From positions 1-59,408 of the forward strand of contig JAHBWT010000014.1 in assembly GCA_019636815.1 (NCBI GenBank): a stretch of 59,408 nt of DNA. The letters are read 5' to 3'. This stretch comes from Nitrospira sp. (lineage in GTDB: Bacteria > Nitrospirota > Nitrospiria > Nitrospirales > Nitrospiraceae). Positions 52,532-59,408 of the stretch are shown one piece after another. The notes under the pieces were generated by a model. That model made no database searches, was not told where the DNA came from, and saw nothing but the letters and a program-made list of their open reading frames with translations. How positions within the stretch are numbered: the stretch's first letter is position 1; every line of letters starts with the position of its first letter. Position numbers and translations under genes: made by a program.

Positions 52532-54098
52532 CCTGTTCGGACAGGCGGAGTCGGCTGTGTAGTTTCCAGCCAGGGCGTTGAGGTTTCGGATAGTCAGCGC
52601 GGTAATGTGCTCCGACGCTGTTCTCTCGCCAGAGCGCGGCTTCCGCCACACAGTGGGCCACTTGAACCATGTTTTTGACTTCCAGATCGGTCCGTGTCGC
52701 AAACGATTGAGAGACCATCTGTTCCCACCGGGCAAGTTGAGCGGTGGCTCGGATCAACGACTCTCGAGAACGGACAAGTCCCACTTGGCCCCACATCGTT
52801 CGGCGCAACGAGCTTCGTAGCTTTTCAGCATCGTCCAATCGATCGGCTCCACCGCACCTCAACCGCTCGCGGTGAAGAGTCAAGTCCGGCATCGAACAGC
52901 GTGAGGCCCAGGCTATCGCCGCAGCACCGGCCCGCATCCCGAATACCAATCCTTCCAACAAAGAGTTACTGGCCAATCGATTGGCGCCATGCACACCGCT
53001 GCAGGCAACCTCCCCGGCCGCAAAAAGACCCGGCAGAGTCGTGGCCCCGTTAATGTCGGTCGCAACCCCGCCCATCATGTAGTGTGCACTCGGCGAAACC
53101 GGGATCCATTCCTCAGTAATATCGATATCGTGACGTAAGCAGGTTGCATAGATCGTCGGAAAACGACGTTTCACAAAATTCGACCCCAAATGCGTCACAT
53201 CAAGATAGACATGCCGCGCTCGCGTCGCCGCCATCTCCGCCCAAATGGCTCGCGCCACAATATCTCTCGGCGCCAGGACCCCAAGCGGATGATAGCGTTG
53301 CATGAACGCTTCGCCCTTGTTGTTGCGCAGCTGCCCTCCCTCTCCTCGCATCGCCTCGGACAACAAGAACGGAGGGCTCGACGGCAAGTACAGCGCCGTC
53401 GGGTGAAACTGCACAAATTCCATATCCTGAAGCTCTGCTCCCGCGCGAAATGCCATGGCCATGCCATCGCCCGTCGCATTGGGTGGATTCGTGGTTCGGG
53501 CGAAAATCTGACCGGCTCCACCGCTTGAGAGAAGGACCGCTTTCGCAGGAAGAATGAACTGTTCTCCCGAATTTTCATCGAGCACCACCGCTCCACAACA
53601 GCGACCTTCTTCCACCACAAGATCGACGGTGAAATGGTAATCCAACCGGATAATTTGTTTCTGCCGAATAACCTGTGACAGCAGCGCACGTACCATTTCG
53701 TTTCCCGTTGCATCGCCTCGAGCCCTGAGTATTCGGCTGCGGCTGTGTGCGGCTTCTCTCGCAAAAGCAAACTTCCCGCCGGTTTTGTCGAACCTGGCTC
53801 CCCACCGGATGAGCTCCTGAATCCGACTCGGCCCTTCCTCAACCAACACACGCACCGCTTCACGACGACAGAGCCCACACCCGGCTTTCAGCGTATCCGT
53901 CAGGTGAATCGCGACGTCATCTTCTTCGCTCAACGCCACGGCGACCCCGCCTTGGGCAAAAATGGAGTTGCTCTGCAGGGGGTGTCCTTTGGTGAGAACA
54001 ATCACTCGACCGACGTGGCACAGTTCCAATGCGGCTCGGAGCCCGGCGACTCCGCTCCCGATCACAAGATACTCCGCTTCTGGGATGGCTCGAGACAT
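52464..54098 (-). CDS. nadB: L-aspartate oxidase
   Basis: 544 residues from ATG 54098, two bases after the stop of the upstream lipoprotein gene; a longer frame to 54215 overlaps that gene. It has the FAD loop YLVIGSGVAGLRAALE, the succinate-dehydrogenase-like signature SNSIFAQGGVAVAL, GDATGNEMVRALL, VQFHPTALY and SGVHGANRLASNSLLEGLVFG. The C-terminal helical domain follows. It oxidises L-aspartate to iminosuccinate, the first step of NAD synthesis; nadA and nadC are not adjacent. The tail overlaps the transglycosylase gene on the other strand. Confidence 0.96.
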   Translation of the reverse strand: MSRAIPEAEYLVIGSGVAGLRAALELCHVGRVIVLTKGHPLQSNSIFAQGGVAVALSEEDDVAIHLTDTLKAGCGLCRREAVRVLVEEGPSRIQELIRWGARFDKTGGKFAFAREAAHSRSRILRARGDATGNEMVRALLSQVIRQKQIIRLDYHFTVDLVVEEGRCCGAVVLDENSGEQFILPAKAVLLSSGGAGQIFARTTNPPNATGDGMAMAFRAGAELQDMEFVQFHPTALYLPSSPPFLLSEAMRGEGGQLRNNKGEAFMQRYHPLGVLAPRDIVARAIWAEMAATRARHVYLDVTHLGSNFVKRRFPTIYATCLRHDIDITEEWIPVSPSAHYMMGGVATDINGATTLPGLFAAGEVACSGVHGANRLASNSLLEGLVFGMRAGAAAIAWASRCSMPDLTLHRERLRCGGADRLDDAEKLRSSLRRTMWGQVGLVRSRESLIRATAQLARWEQMVSQSFATRTDLEVKNMVQVAHCVAEAALWRENSVGAHYRADYPKPQRPGWKLHSRLRLSEQVTDRGGSRKGGKVALLRPPKTG

Positions 54099-54100
54099 CG

Positions 54101-54616
54101 CTATGGCGGTGAGGCTTCCGGTGAAAGAGGCTCGGACAGCTGCTGCTTCGTCTTCATACCGAATGGCAAATCCCCCTCGACCGCGCGCAGAAGGATCGAG
54201 GGTGTCCCGGCCCATTGCAATCGTGCGTGGCCACGCTGTCGCATCCCAGCATCATCGGCATCTTTCTTCCAGGTCCCTTGCCAATTGACGAAGACATCGA
54301 TGTCATCCTTTTCGAGCATGACTCGTTCGATCTTGAACTCAAGCGTGATGGCATGAAACGTTTCAAAATCCATCTCAGCCTGTCGTTGAAGTTCCTCCAT
54401 CTGATCCAGCGGCAACAGCAGGGAACGGAACGCGGACCGATCTTGTCGCTGATACGCGCTCCGTAACGATTCCAACGCCTGGTCAAGGCGAAGAAGACGG
54501 TCGTGCTCCTCGGGATACTGGATCGTCTTGGAAGAACAACCGGTACTCACAAGAGTGAGCAACACAAGCCACGCGAGGAACGAAACTGGGAAAAGGCCGC
54601 ATTTGTGAGTATCCAT
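54101..54616 (-). CDS. Lipoprotein of unknown function
   Basis: 171 residues. A lipobox is present at LVSTGCSS (Cys27). The mature protein is helical at first (RLLRLDQALESLRSAYQRQDRSAFRSLLLPLDQMEELQRQAEMDFE), then beta-rich (HAITLEFKIERVMLEKDDIDVFVNWQGTW), like a small NTF2/SnoaL-type or nuclear-transport fold. The gene is 2 bp upstream of nadB and in the same operon, though no NAD link is evident. Confidence 0.72.
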   Translation of the reverse strand: MDTHKCGLFPVSFLAWLVLLTLVSTGCSSKTIQYPEEHDRLLRLDQALESLRSAYQRQDRSAFRSLLLPLDQMEELQRQAEMDFETFHAITLEFKIERVMLEKDDIDVFVNWQGTWKKDADDAGMRQRGHARLQWAGTPSILLRAVEGDLPFGMKTKQQLSEPLSPEASPP

Positions 54617-54656
54617 GGGGCGTCAGTATACCATACGGATAAAAAACACCGTGAGC

Positions 54657-54685
54657 TTGCATTTTCGACGAAAAGCTTTTAGACT
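54657..54685 (+). promoter_or_regulatory. Candidate promoter of the bS22-like gene
   Basis: TTGCAT (54657-54662), 17-bp spacer and TAGACT (54680-54685), with the TTAGGAG ribosome site ~12 bp later. It is divergent from the lipoprotein-nadB operon. Confidence 0.42.
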
Positions 54686-54709
54686 CTGCCCCCTTAGGAG
54701 ATACGAAGC

Positions 54710-54805
54710 ATGTCAAGCGTTCTGAAGAAGCGCCGAAAGAAAATGCGCAAGCACAAATACAAGAAGCTGCGCCAGCGACAGAAGTTTCTTCGCCGAAAAA
54801 GCTAA
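54710..54805 (+). CDS. 31-aa bS22-like (AURKAIP1/COX24 type) basic miniprotein
   Basis: 31 residues from ATG 54710 with TTAGGAG upstream. Half of them are Lys or Arg: MSSVLKKRRKKMRKHKYKK. This is the AURKAIP1/COX24 tail pattern, the bacterial ribosomal protein bS22 known from mycobacteria and Bacteroidetes, which sits on the 30S near helix 44. The family call rests on the KKRRKKMRKHKYKK pattern. It is cotranscribed with a 72-aa gene 30 bp later. Confidence 0.8.
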   Translation: MSSVLKKRRKKMRKHKYKKLRQRQKFLRRKS

Positions 54806-54835
54806 ACTCAGCCTGCGTGGCGGGAGGAGGGCATT

Positions 54836-55054
54836 GTGGCCGAGGGCAAGAAAGTCCGCATCCGTGTACGGACGGTCAATTGCACCTATGTCGGAGACTT
54901 CCTGGTTCCTCCGATGCGGAATCGTGTCTCCGACGCGATCAACGAAGAAACACGCCTCTTTATCAGCCTGACTGACGTCCTCATCGACGACAAAGATCGG
55001 TCGGATTTCATCGCGATCAATAAAAACTTGATCGAGTCGATTGCTCAGCTCTAA
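54836..55054 (+). CDS. Conserved small protein
   Basis: 72 residues from GTG 54836 with GGAGGAGGGC directly upstream. The text is a compact mixed fold (KKVRIRVRTVNCTYVGDFLVPP, RVSDAINEETRLFISLTDVLID, DFIAINKNLIESIAQL) with no membrane helix or signal. It resembles small Sm-like or OB-like cytoplasmic proteins but no family is certain. It follows the bS22-like gene and may be linked to the ribosome. Confidence 0.72.
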   Translation: MAEGKKVRIRVRTVNCTYVGDFLVPPMRNRVSDAINEETRLFISLTDVLIDDKDRSDFIAINKNLIESIAQL

Positions 55055-55145
55055 CCGTTCCCTCCCACCTCCCGTCAATCTAGCATCTCTCAATAGACCT
55101 GTGAGTCGGCACAATTTCGCGATCGATCGTACCGTCTGAGCGATC

Positions 55146-56882
55146 ATGTTGATCTTCAAGCGATTCCTTCCATTCGTACGACCATACCTGGGACGCCTGA
55201 TGCTCGCCGGCCTCCTGGTGTCTGGGGTTGCAGCCATTAATCTCGCATTGGTCCGACTAGCCGGCTCCCTCTGGGATATTGTGACGGTCCAGCATGATGC
55301 CGAACAAATGACGCAATCGATCGGTGTGTTCTTGGCGTTGGTCGTTCTCCAAGGACTGTGCTCCATGGGTCATAGTTATCTGACGGCCTGGGTTTCTCAG
55401 AACGTCATTGCTGATTTTCGGAAACATCTCTTCGCCCACCTCCAGACGCTGACGGTCAGCTTTTTTTCTCGTCGTCGCACGGGAGAATTGCTCTCTCGAT
55501 TGATGTCCGATGTGACGGTCATTCAATCCCTCGTTACAGAAACTCCCATTGATGCAGTGAAACAACTGGTGACCTTCGTCGGCGGCATTACGTTCTTGCT
55601 TCTCATGAATTGGCAGCTTTGTCTCCTTATCCTCATTCTGCTTCCATTACTCGTCGTGGTCTCAAAGCTGTTTGGGCGCAGATTGAAATCACTTTCAACA
55701 TCGATTCAGGACCATACCGCCACGCTCAGCACCCTGGCCGAAGAAGTGATTTCCGGCATCCGCATCGTCAAATCGTTCGTTCAAGCACAACGGGAAAAAG
55801 ACCGCTTCGCCGACCAGGTCGATCAGACGCTTCGTCTCACACTCAGCCGAGCGGGAATCATGGCTGTCTTCATTCCGGTGATCAGCCTCATGACCTTTTC
55901 GTCGGCGACCGCCGTGCTGTGGTACGGAGGCCGGCAGGTCATCGACGGCACCGTAACGCCGGGCGATCTGTTCGCCTTCGTTTTGTTCGCCGGCATTCTG
56001 ATCGGGCCCTTCAGCGCAGCCGCGCGCGTCTTTACGCAGATCAAGGAGGCCCAGGGAGCCACGGAACGCGTCTTCGAAATACTGGATGCACAGCCGGACA
56101 TTGACGATCGCCCAGGCGCGCAACCACTGGTCACAGTCCAGGGTCATGTGCGGATGGAGAACGTCACGTTTGGTTATGATCCTCGCCGCTCGGTACTGTC
56201 TAATCTCTCCTTTGATGCCAAGCCCGGCGAACTCGTTGCGTTGGTCGGACCAACCGGCGCCGGCAAGACTACGGTGATCAATCTCTTGCACCGCTTCTAC
56301 GATCCAATAGAAGGTCGTCTCACCATCGACGGAAGAGACCTCCGAGACGTAACCCTTGAGAGCTGGTACCGACAGATCGCGCTGGTCCCGCAGGAAACCA
56401 TCCTGTTCGGCGGCACGATTCTCGACAATATTCGGTATGGGAAGATGGAGGCGGAAGAACCCGCTGTCTTGGAAGCCAGTCAAGCCGCTCATGCCCACAA
56501 TTTCATCACGAACCTCCCGGACGGGTATCACACCCTGGTCGGTGAGAAGGGAGTCAACCTCTCGGGAGGGCAACGACAACGAATCGCGATCGCTCGGGCG
56601 ATTCTGAAAAATCCTCGGACTCTATTACTGGACGAAGCGACGTCATCGCTCGATACCGATTCGGAGCGCCTCGTCCAAGAGGCGCTCCAACGCCTCATGG
56701 TAGGGCGCACCACCTTCGTCGTCGCTCACCGACTATCGACGATTCAACGTGCCGACCGAATTCTTGTGCTTGATAAGGGACAACTAGTTGAGCAAGGCAC
56801 CCATGTGCAACTGCTGGAACGCAAGGGGCTCTACCACTATCTTTACACCATCCGCTTGAACGAACCACCCCAATCATACTGA
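55146..56882 (+). CDS. MsbA-type ABC exporter (lipid A/multidrug)
   Basis: 578 residues. The membrane domain (~1-310) has six helices; the nucleotide-binding domain has Walker A LVGPTGAGKTTVINLLHRF, Q-loop LVPQETILFGGTI, signature LSGGQRQRIAIARAIL, Walker B TLLLDEATSSLD and the switch His in VAHRLSTI. It works as a homodimer and moves lipids or drugs outward. The type matches MsbA, but the true cargo is not fixed. It stands at the end of the small-protein block. Confidence 0.94.
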   Translation: MLIFKRFLPFVRPYLGRLMLAGLLVSGVAAINLALVRLAGSLWDIVTVQHDAEQMTQSIGVFLALVVLQGLCSMGHSYLTAWVSQNVIADFRKHLFAHLQTLTVSFFSRRRTGELLSRLMSDVTVIQSLVTETPIDAVKQLVTFVGGITFLLLMNWQLCLLILILLPLLVVVSKLFGRRLKSLSTSIQDHTATLSTLAEEVISGIRIVKSFVQAQREKDRFADQVDQTLRLTLSRAGIMAVFIPVISLMTFSSATAVLWYGGRQVIDGTVTPGDLFAFVLFAGILIGPFSAAARVFTQIKEAQGATERVFEILDAQPDIDDRPGAQPLVTVQGHVRMENVTFGYDPRRSVLSNLSFDAKPGELVALVGPTGAGKTTVINLLHRFYDPIEGRLTIDGRDLRDVTLESWYRQIALVPQETILFGGTILDNIRYGKMEAEEPAVLEASQAAHAHNFITNLPDGYHTLVGEKGVNLSGGQRQRIAIARAILKNPRTLLLDEATSSLDTDSERLVQEALQRLMVGRTTFVVAHRLSTIQRADRILVLDKGQLVEQGTHVQLLERKGLYHYLYTIRLNEPPQSY

Positions 56883-56923
56883 CGGCGAAAAAGGAAGAGT
56901 CCGATACCATCCTGAATGTTCCA

Positions 56924-56939
56924 GTTCTCACGTGAGAAC
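56924..56939. promoter_or_regulatory. 16-bp perfect palindrome
   Basis: GTTCTCACGTGAGAAC is a perfect inverted repeat 42 bp after the ABC gene stop, in a 258-bp gap. A sequence this symmetric is likely a protein operator. The next reading frame starts at 57141. Confidence 0.5.
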
Positions 56940-57140
56940 GTTCGGAAACGCACTGGCATCGCTCTGCAAGTCTTTACCCTGTCGTAATCTTGACTTTACT
57001 GCTCTGCAACCGATTTGTAACACGCCATCTCTACACTTCCACAAGCGGTCGCTGGAGACCTCACTACCCCACAAGTAGGCCATGCATACGAGTATGAGAC
57101 GCGGCTTCTGGATCACGCTGAAGGAAAAAGGAGTTTCTCT

Positions 57141-57356
57141 ATGAGTTGCGCCGGCATCCTGAAACGATTTGCTTCATTTGCCCTGATCCACTTGCTCGGT
57201 ATCAATGATCTTCGTGGACAACTCTCACAAAACCCGCACGGAGTGAAACGCCCACCGGGAGGGGTAGCTATACTAGCAGCTCATCTCCGTGCTGCAAAGC
57301 AATGTCCTAATGGCTTGGATCTGCCTAACGGCACGCGATCTGGCTTTGCCCCGTGA
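57141..57356 (+). CDS. Possible small protein before Fis-HTH relic (weak)
   Basis: A 71-codon frame from ATG 57141, which has AAAGGAG ideally placed. The text is MSCAGILKRFASFALIHLLGINDLRGQ and so on, and does not look like a known family. It runs into the start of the relic in another frame. The ribosome site is the only support; it may be the old start of the decayed regulator. Confidence 0.35.
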   Translation: MSCAGILKRFASFALIHLLGINDLRGQLSQNPHGVKRPPGGVAILAAHLRAAKQCPNGLDLPNGTRSGFAP

Positions 57357-57585
57357 GGCCACTCACGACGCAGAAGCTGCACTCGTTTCCCTCAAAGCCG
57401 CTCAGCGTCGACTTGAGGTCGAGTTGATCATCAAGGGGATTCGCCTGCATCGGGGGAACTTGACCCGTGTGGCTCGTGATCTTGATGTGAGTCGCACGAC
57501 GTTGTATCGCAAGTTGCGAACGTACCACCTCGATGAGTTCCTCCCTACTGCGACTTCGTTCGTAAACCGACCTGTGATCGAGTGA
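57289..57585 (+). pseudogene. Orphan Fis-type HTH, relic of a sigma-54 activator
   Basis: The frame reads ...LTARDLALPREATHDAEAALVSLKAAQRRLEVELIIKGIRLHRGNLTRVARDLDVSRTTLYRKLRTYHL. The LTARDLxLP linker and GNLTRVARDLDVSRTTLYRKL helix-turn-helix are the C-terminal end of NtrC/PrsR-type sigma-54 regulators. The AAA+ domain that should precede it is missing, and the GTG at 57289 has no ribosome site. It is best read as a decayed regulator end. A stand-alone Fis-like DNA-binding protein is the alternative. Confidence 0.6.
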
Positions 57586-57814
57586 ATTCCATCGTCGATC
57601 CTGATCGTCGGCAGGCTGCCATAGCCTTGACACAGCAATAATATCCCCTTCGCGCCGTGATTTTTACTCATTACCGACCACATCGTCTCTTCACACACAA
57701 TTCGCACCATCCTAACCTCCAGGAAACATTCGCTGGATATACTTGTCCCATGCCAATCGCGATCGACAACAGTCCACGCTGGAACAGTCATGCGAAGAAA
57801 GGAGGGGAAAAGCA

Positions 57815-57898
57815 ATGATGACCTGGATGGTCGAAGGGATCCTGGTAATCGCTATTGTGACGATCATGTATTCGATGGTCGCTGCATGGAGAGAATAA
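57815..57898 (+). CDS. 27-aa membrane miniprotein
   Basis: 27 codons from ATG 57815 (a second ATG follows at once), preceded by AAGGAGGGGAAAAGC, a near-perfect ribosome site. The product MMTWMVEGILVIAIVTIMYSMVAAWRE is a single membrane helix with a charged end. A 7-bp hairpin (AGTACGA-AGC-TCGTACT, 57898-57914) overlaps the stop. Function unknown. Confidence 0.6.
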   Translation: MMTWMVEGILVIAIVTIMYSMVAAWRE

Positions 57899-58251
57899 GT
57901 ACGAAGCTCGTACTGACTTTGGATAAGGAGGGCGCTTCGACAGCGCGCGACAAGGGACAGGCGGGAGCTGGAACAGGGGAAGAAATGCCCTACCAGCTCT
58001 CGCCCGGCATCCGAATCCATCGTCCGCGATTCGCGGCAATTCGTTTCAGACACCGCGATCGGAACTCCGGGCTCAAGCCTGTCCGTTAGGGTGGCAGCAA
58101 CGGCGACCGCGACTCATCCCTCACTCACCCCGCTGGCGCCATTCGTATAGCCTTGCTTCAGCACCCGTCCAAGTCGTGACCATGGACCCGCTTTATGCCG
58201 TAATCGCGCAAGGGTTGGTGCGTCCTGCTTATCCCGCAAAGCACGGTTACT
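57899..58251. other. Gene-poor stretch with one possible 34-aa frame
   Basis: About 350 bp. The only candidate is 57985-58089 (plus; MPYQLSPGIRIHRPRFAAIRFRHRDRNSG, 34 codons), with GGGGAAGAA before the ATG. It is very basic and its reality is doubtful. Nothing else is seen. Confidence 0.35.
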
Positions 58252-58368
58252 TCATCGAGCCAGCCTGAGTCTGACGAACATGCCACAGACACGTATCACG
58301 ATGAGGGCCAACCGGACCAGGAGGGATCTAACGTGTGAAAGCTCGACTTGTAGTTCGGTAACCAGCAT
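58252..58368 (-). CDS. 38-aa membrane-associated miniprotein
   Basis: 38 codons from ATG 58368 with AAGGAGGTAAGCC directly upstream. The peptide MLVTELQVELSHVRSLLVRL has an amphipathic helix, then a hydrophobic run (ALIVIRVCGMFVRL) ending in Arg. It resembles a small membrane peptide. Divergent from the CBS gene. Function unknown. Confidence 0.52.
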   Translation of the reverse strand: MLVTELQVELSHVRSLLVRLALIVIRVCGMFVRLRLAR

Positions 58369-58634
58369 GGCTTACCTCCTTCGTGTTTCAAGACATGGGA
58401 ATGCCGATTCATCAGTTAAGAAGTATTTTCCTGAACTCAATGGTGAAGGGATCATCTTGCTGCATTGAAGAGAGATGTAGCTTGTGTAAGTCACTGTCCA
58501 ATTGCCGAATCGTTAATACTGTGTGACATGTCTCCCTCCTGACAAAGTTTTACCGACCTGTAATAACCGCCTAACACCGGTGCAACGGGCACTTGGTAGC
58601 TTGAGGCCAACACAAATATTAAAAGGAGGATCTC

Positions 58635-59018
58635 ATGGTGACAGTCGGCAATTTGATGCAGAAGGAAATGGTGACGGTGGACGTCGGTACCTCGGTCGTC
58701 GAGGCGGCAAAGTTAATGAGAGCCTGCAATGTAGAGAGCGTGCTCGTCGCGTATCAAGCTCAGATCATCGGTATCGTGACCGAGTCGGATATCGTCAAGA
58801 AGTTCGTCGGCGCGGAGAGAGCCGCGTACTTCGTGCCTGTTGAAGAGATTATGAGCAGCCCGGTACCAGGCATCGAAGAGCGGCGGCCATTGACGGAAGC
58901 CGCAGACCTCATGGACAAGCATCGTACGCTCCATCTTGGCGTCACCAAAGGAGGTGCGCTCGTGGGTCTGGTATCTGTCAGGGACTTTCTCCGACCGGTC
59001 TCCATCGACGACTTCTAG
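58635..59018 (+). CDS. CBS-pair domain protein
   Basis: 127 residues from ATG 58635, preceded by AAAAGGAGGATCTC. Two CBS repeats make up the whole chain: MQKEMVTVDVGTSVVEAAKLMRACNVESVLVAYQAQIIGIVTESDIVKKF and IMSSPVPGIEERRPLTEAADLMDKHRTLHLGVTKGGALVGLVSVRDF. CBS pairs bind adenine nucleotides or similar and sense energy or redox state. It is free-standing, with no enzyme attached. The target is unknown. Confidence 0.9.
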   Translation: MVTVGNLMQKEMVTVDVGTSVVEAAKLMRACNVESVLVAYQAQIIGIVTESDIVKKFVGAERAAYFVPVEEIMSSPVPGIEERRPLTEAADLMDKHRTLHLGVTKGGALVGLVSVRDFLRPVSIDDF

Positions 59019-59195
59019 GGTCGCTTCGTTCCTTGTTTCCGCCGCCGTCTTGTTGAGATTGTTCCTTCCTCCTTTCCCCCTCGCCCATCTCGTGAGCGAG
59101 CACCTCTCGAACTCCTCTCGACTCAACAGCGGTTGCAATCCCCGCCCTTATGCGCTTAGAAATAGCACCTGTCCTTTCGTCATAGAGGTCCTACG

Positions 59196-59408
59196 ATGGC
59201 TCGATCCCACGGGGTATCCTCTCAGCGGTCTTCAGTCATCGCAGCTCACGCCGAACGGGAGATCAAGTTAGCGGTTGAAGCCGATTTCCATCTGCCGCGG
59301 CTGCCCGGCACTCCGCTCCCTCGACGGCTGCTGATCTCGACCTATTACGACACAGCTGCCTATGACTTAGCCCATGCTCGGATTACGCTTCGCCATCGTG
59401 TCGAGCAG
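59196..59408 (+). CDS. CYTH-domain protein (triphosphate tunnel metalloenzyme), 5' part
   Basis: 71 codons to the window edge, open at the end. It reads ...EREIKLAVEADFHLPRLPGTPLPRRLL, then ISTYYDTAAYDLAHARITLRHRVEQ. The ExExK motif (EREIK) and YYDT are the CYTH hallmarks. CYTH enzymes hydrolyse triphosphates such as inorganic triphosphate; those in such genomes are often fused to a CHAD domain, which would lie beyond the edge. Confidence 0.85.
   Translation, partial: MARSHGVSSQRSSVIAAHAEREIKLAVEADFHLPRLPGTPLPRRLLISTYYDTAAYDLAHARITLRHRVEQ

Noticed and set aside
55695..56579. 294-codon minus-strand frame inside the ABC exporter gene
   Set aside because: Antisense to all the ABC motifs; composition is a mirror of the real gene.
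57402..57710. 102-codon minus-strand frame starting at ATG 57710 with GGAGG upstream
   Set aside because: The ribosome site is good, but the frame overlaps the Fis-HTH relic by 184 bp, has no recognisable family and is Arg/Ser-rich at the end. Kept out until expression is shown.
1..59408. CRISPR arrays, rRNA genes, prophage or integrase modules
   Set aside because: No regularly spaced repeats, no rRNA sequence and no integrase, portal or capsid text was found. The tRNA-His 3' end is not duplicated nearby, so no attachment site is supported.

Overview
The window reads as a slice of a bacterial chromosome of fairly high GC, Gram-negative type (LptE, an MsbA-type exporter, signal-peptidase II lipoproteins, two lytic transglycosylases). 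Protein style and gene order (zapB-zapA-RNA-rny-ymdB-xseA-xseB-tlyA; LemA-TPM; bS22-like miniprotein; many small SD-led membrane peptides) suggest Nitrospira or a close relative in Nitrospirota. That is an inference from family resemblance; no search was run, and no nitrification marker (amo, hao, nxr) lies in the window.

Layout. 1-2.0 kb: start of a GAF/sigma-54 activator (cut by the window edge), an IS3-type transposase relic, and a bactofilin. 2.1-4.3 kb: a LemA-TPM-TPM envelope operon. 4.4-8.0 kb: OxyR with exact Cys199/Cys208, exonuclease III, a 51-aa zinc ribbon and a BaiN-type flavoprotein. 8.0-15.2 kb: accessory region with poorly known small proteins, a degenerate HD-GYP protein and a GT4 glycosyltransferase. 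15.6-23.9 kb: core block with tRNA-His, pyrF, rpsT, holA-lptE-leuS, a methyltransferase, a HAD phosphatase and der. 24-28 kb: a frameshifted formylglycine-generating-enzyme-like gene and a vapBC module flanked by two copies of the 3' end of a flavin reductase. 28.6-32.5 kb: an ECF sigma and zf-HC2 anti-sigma pair between two uncharacterised exported proteins. 32.5-35.5 kb: aat, rhodanese, a sugar epimerase and tlyA. 35.5-43.2 kb: xseB, xseA, ymdB, rny, a candidate structured RNA, zapA, a zapB-like gene and slt. 43.3-49.3 kb: rlmN, an M16 protease pair, then atpZ-atpB-atpE-atpF (F0 only). 49.4-54.7 kb: a pabB/pabC pair, a second transglycosylase, nadB and a lipoprotein. 54.7-59.4 kb: bS22-like peptide, a conserved small protein, MsbA-type ABC exporter, an orphan Fis-type HTH relic, miniproteins, a CBS-domain protein and the start of a CYTH protein.

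The core blocks serve translation (leuS, rpsT, rlmN, aat, tlyA, der, tRNA-His), replication and repair (holA, xth, xseAB), RNA decay and division (rny, zapA, zapB-like), cofactor synthesis (nadB, pabB/pabC, pyrF) and envelope building (lptE, MsbA-like, slt). The points most worth a second look are the candidate structured RNA between zapA and rny, the vapBC-associated 353-bp duplication, the frameshifted FGE-like gene, the apparently start-codon-poor xseA, the leaderless-looking promoters, and the set of tiny genes with strong ribosome binding sites.
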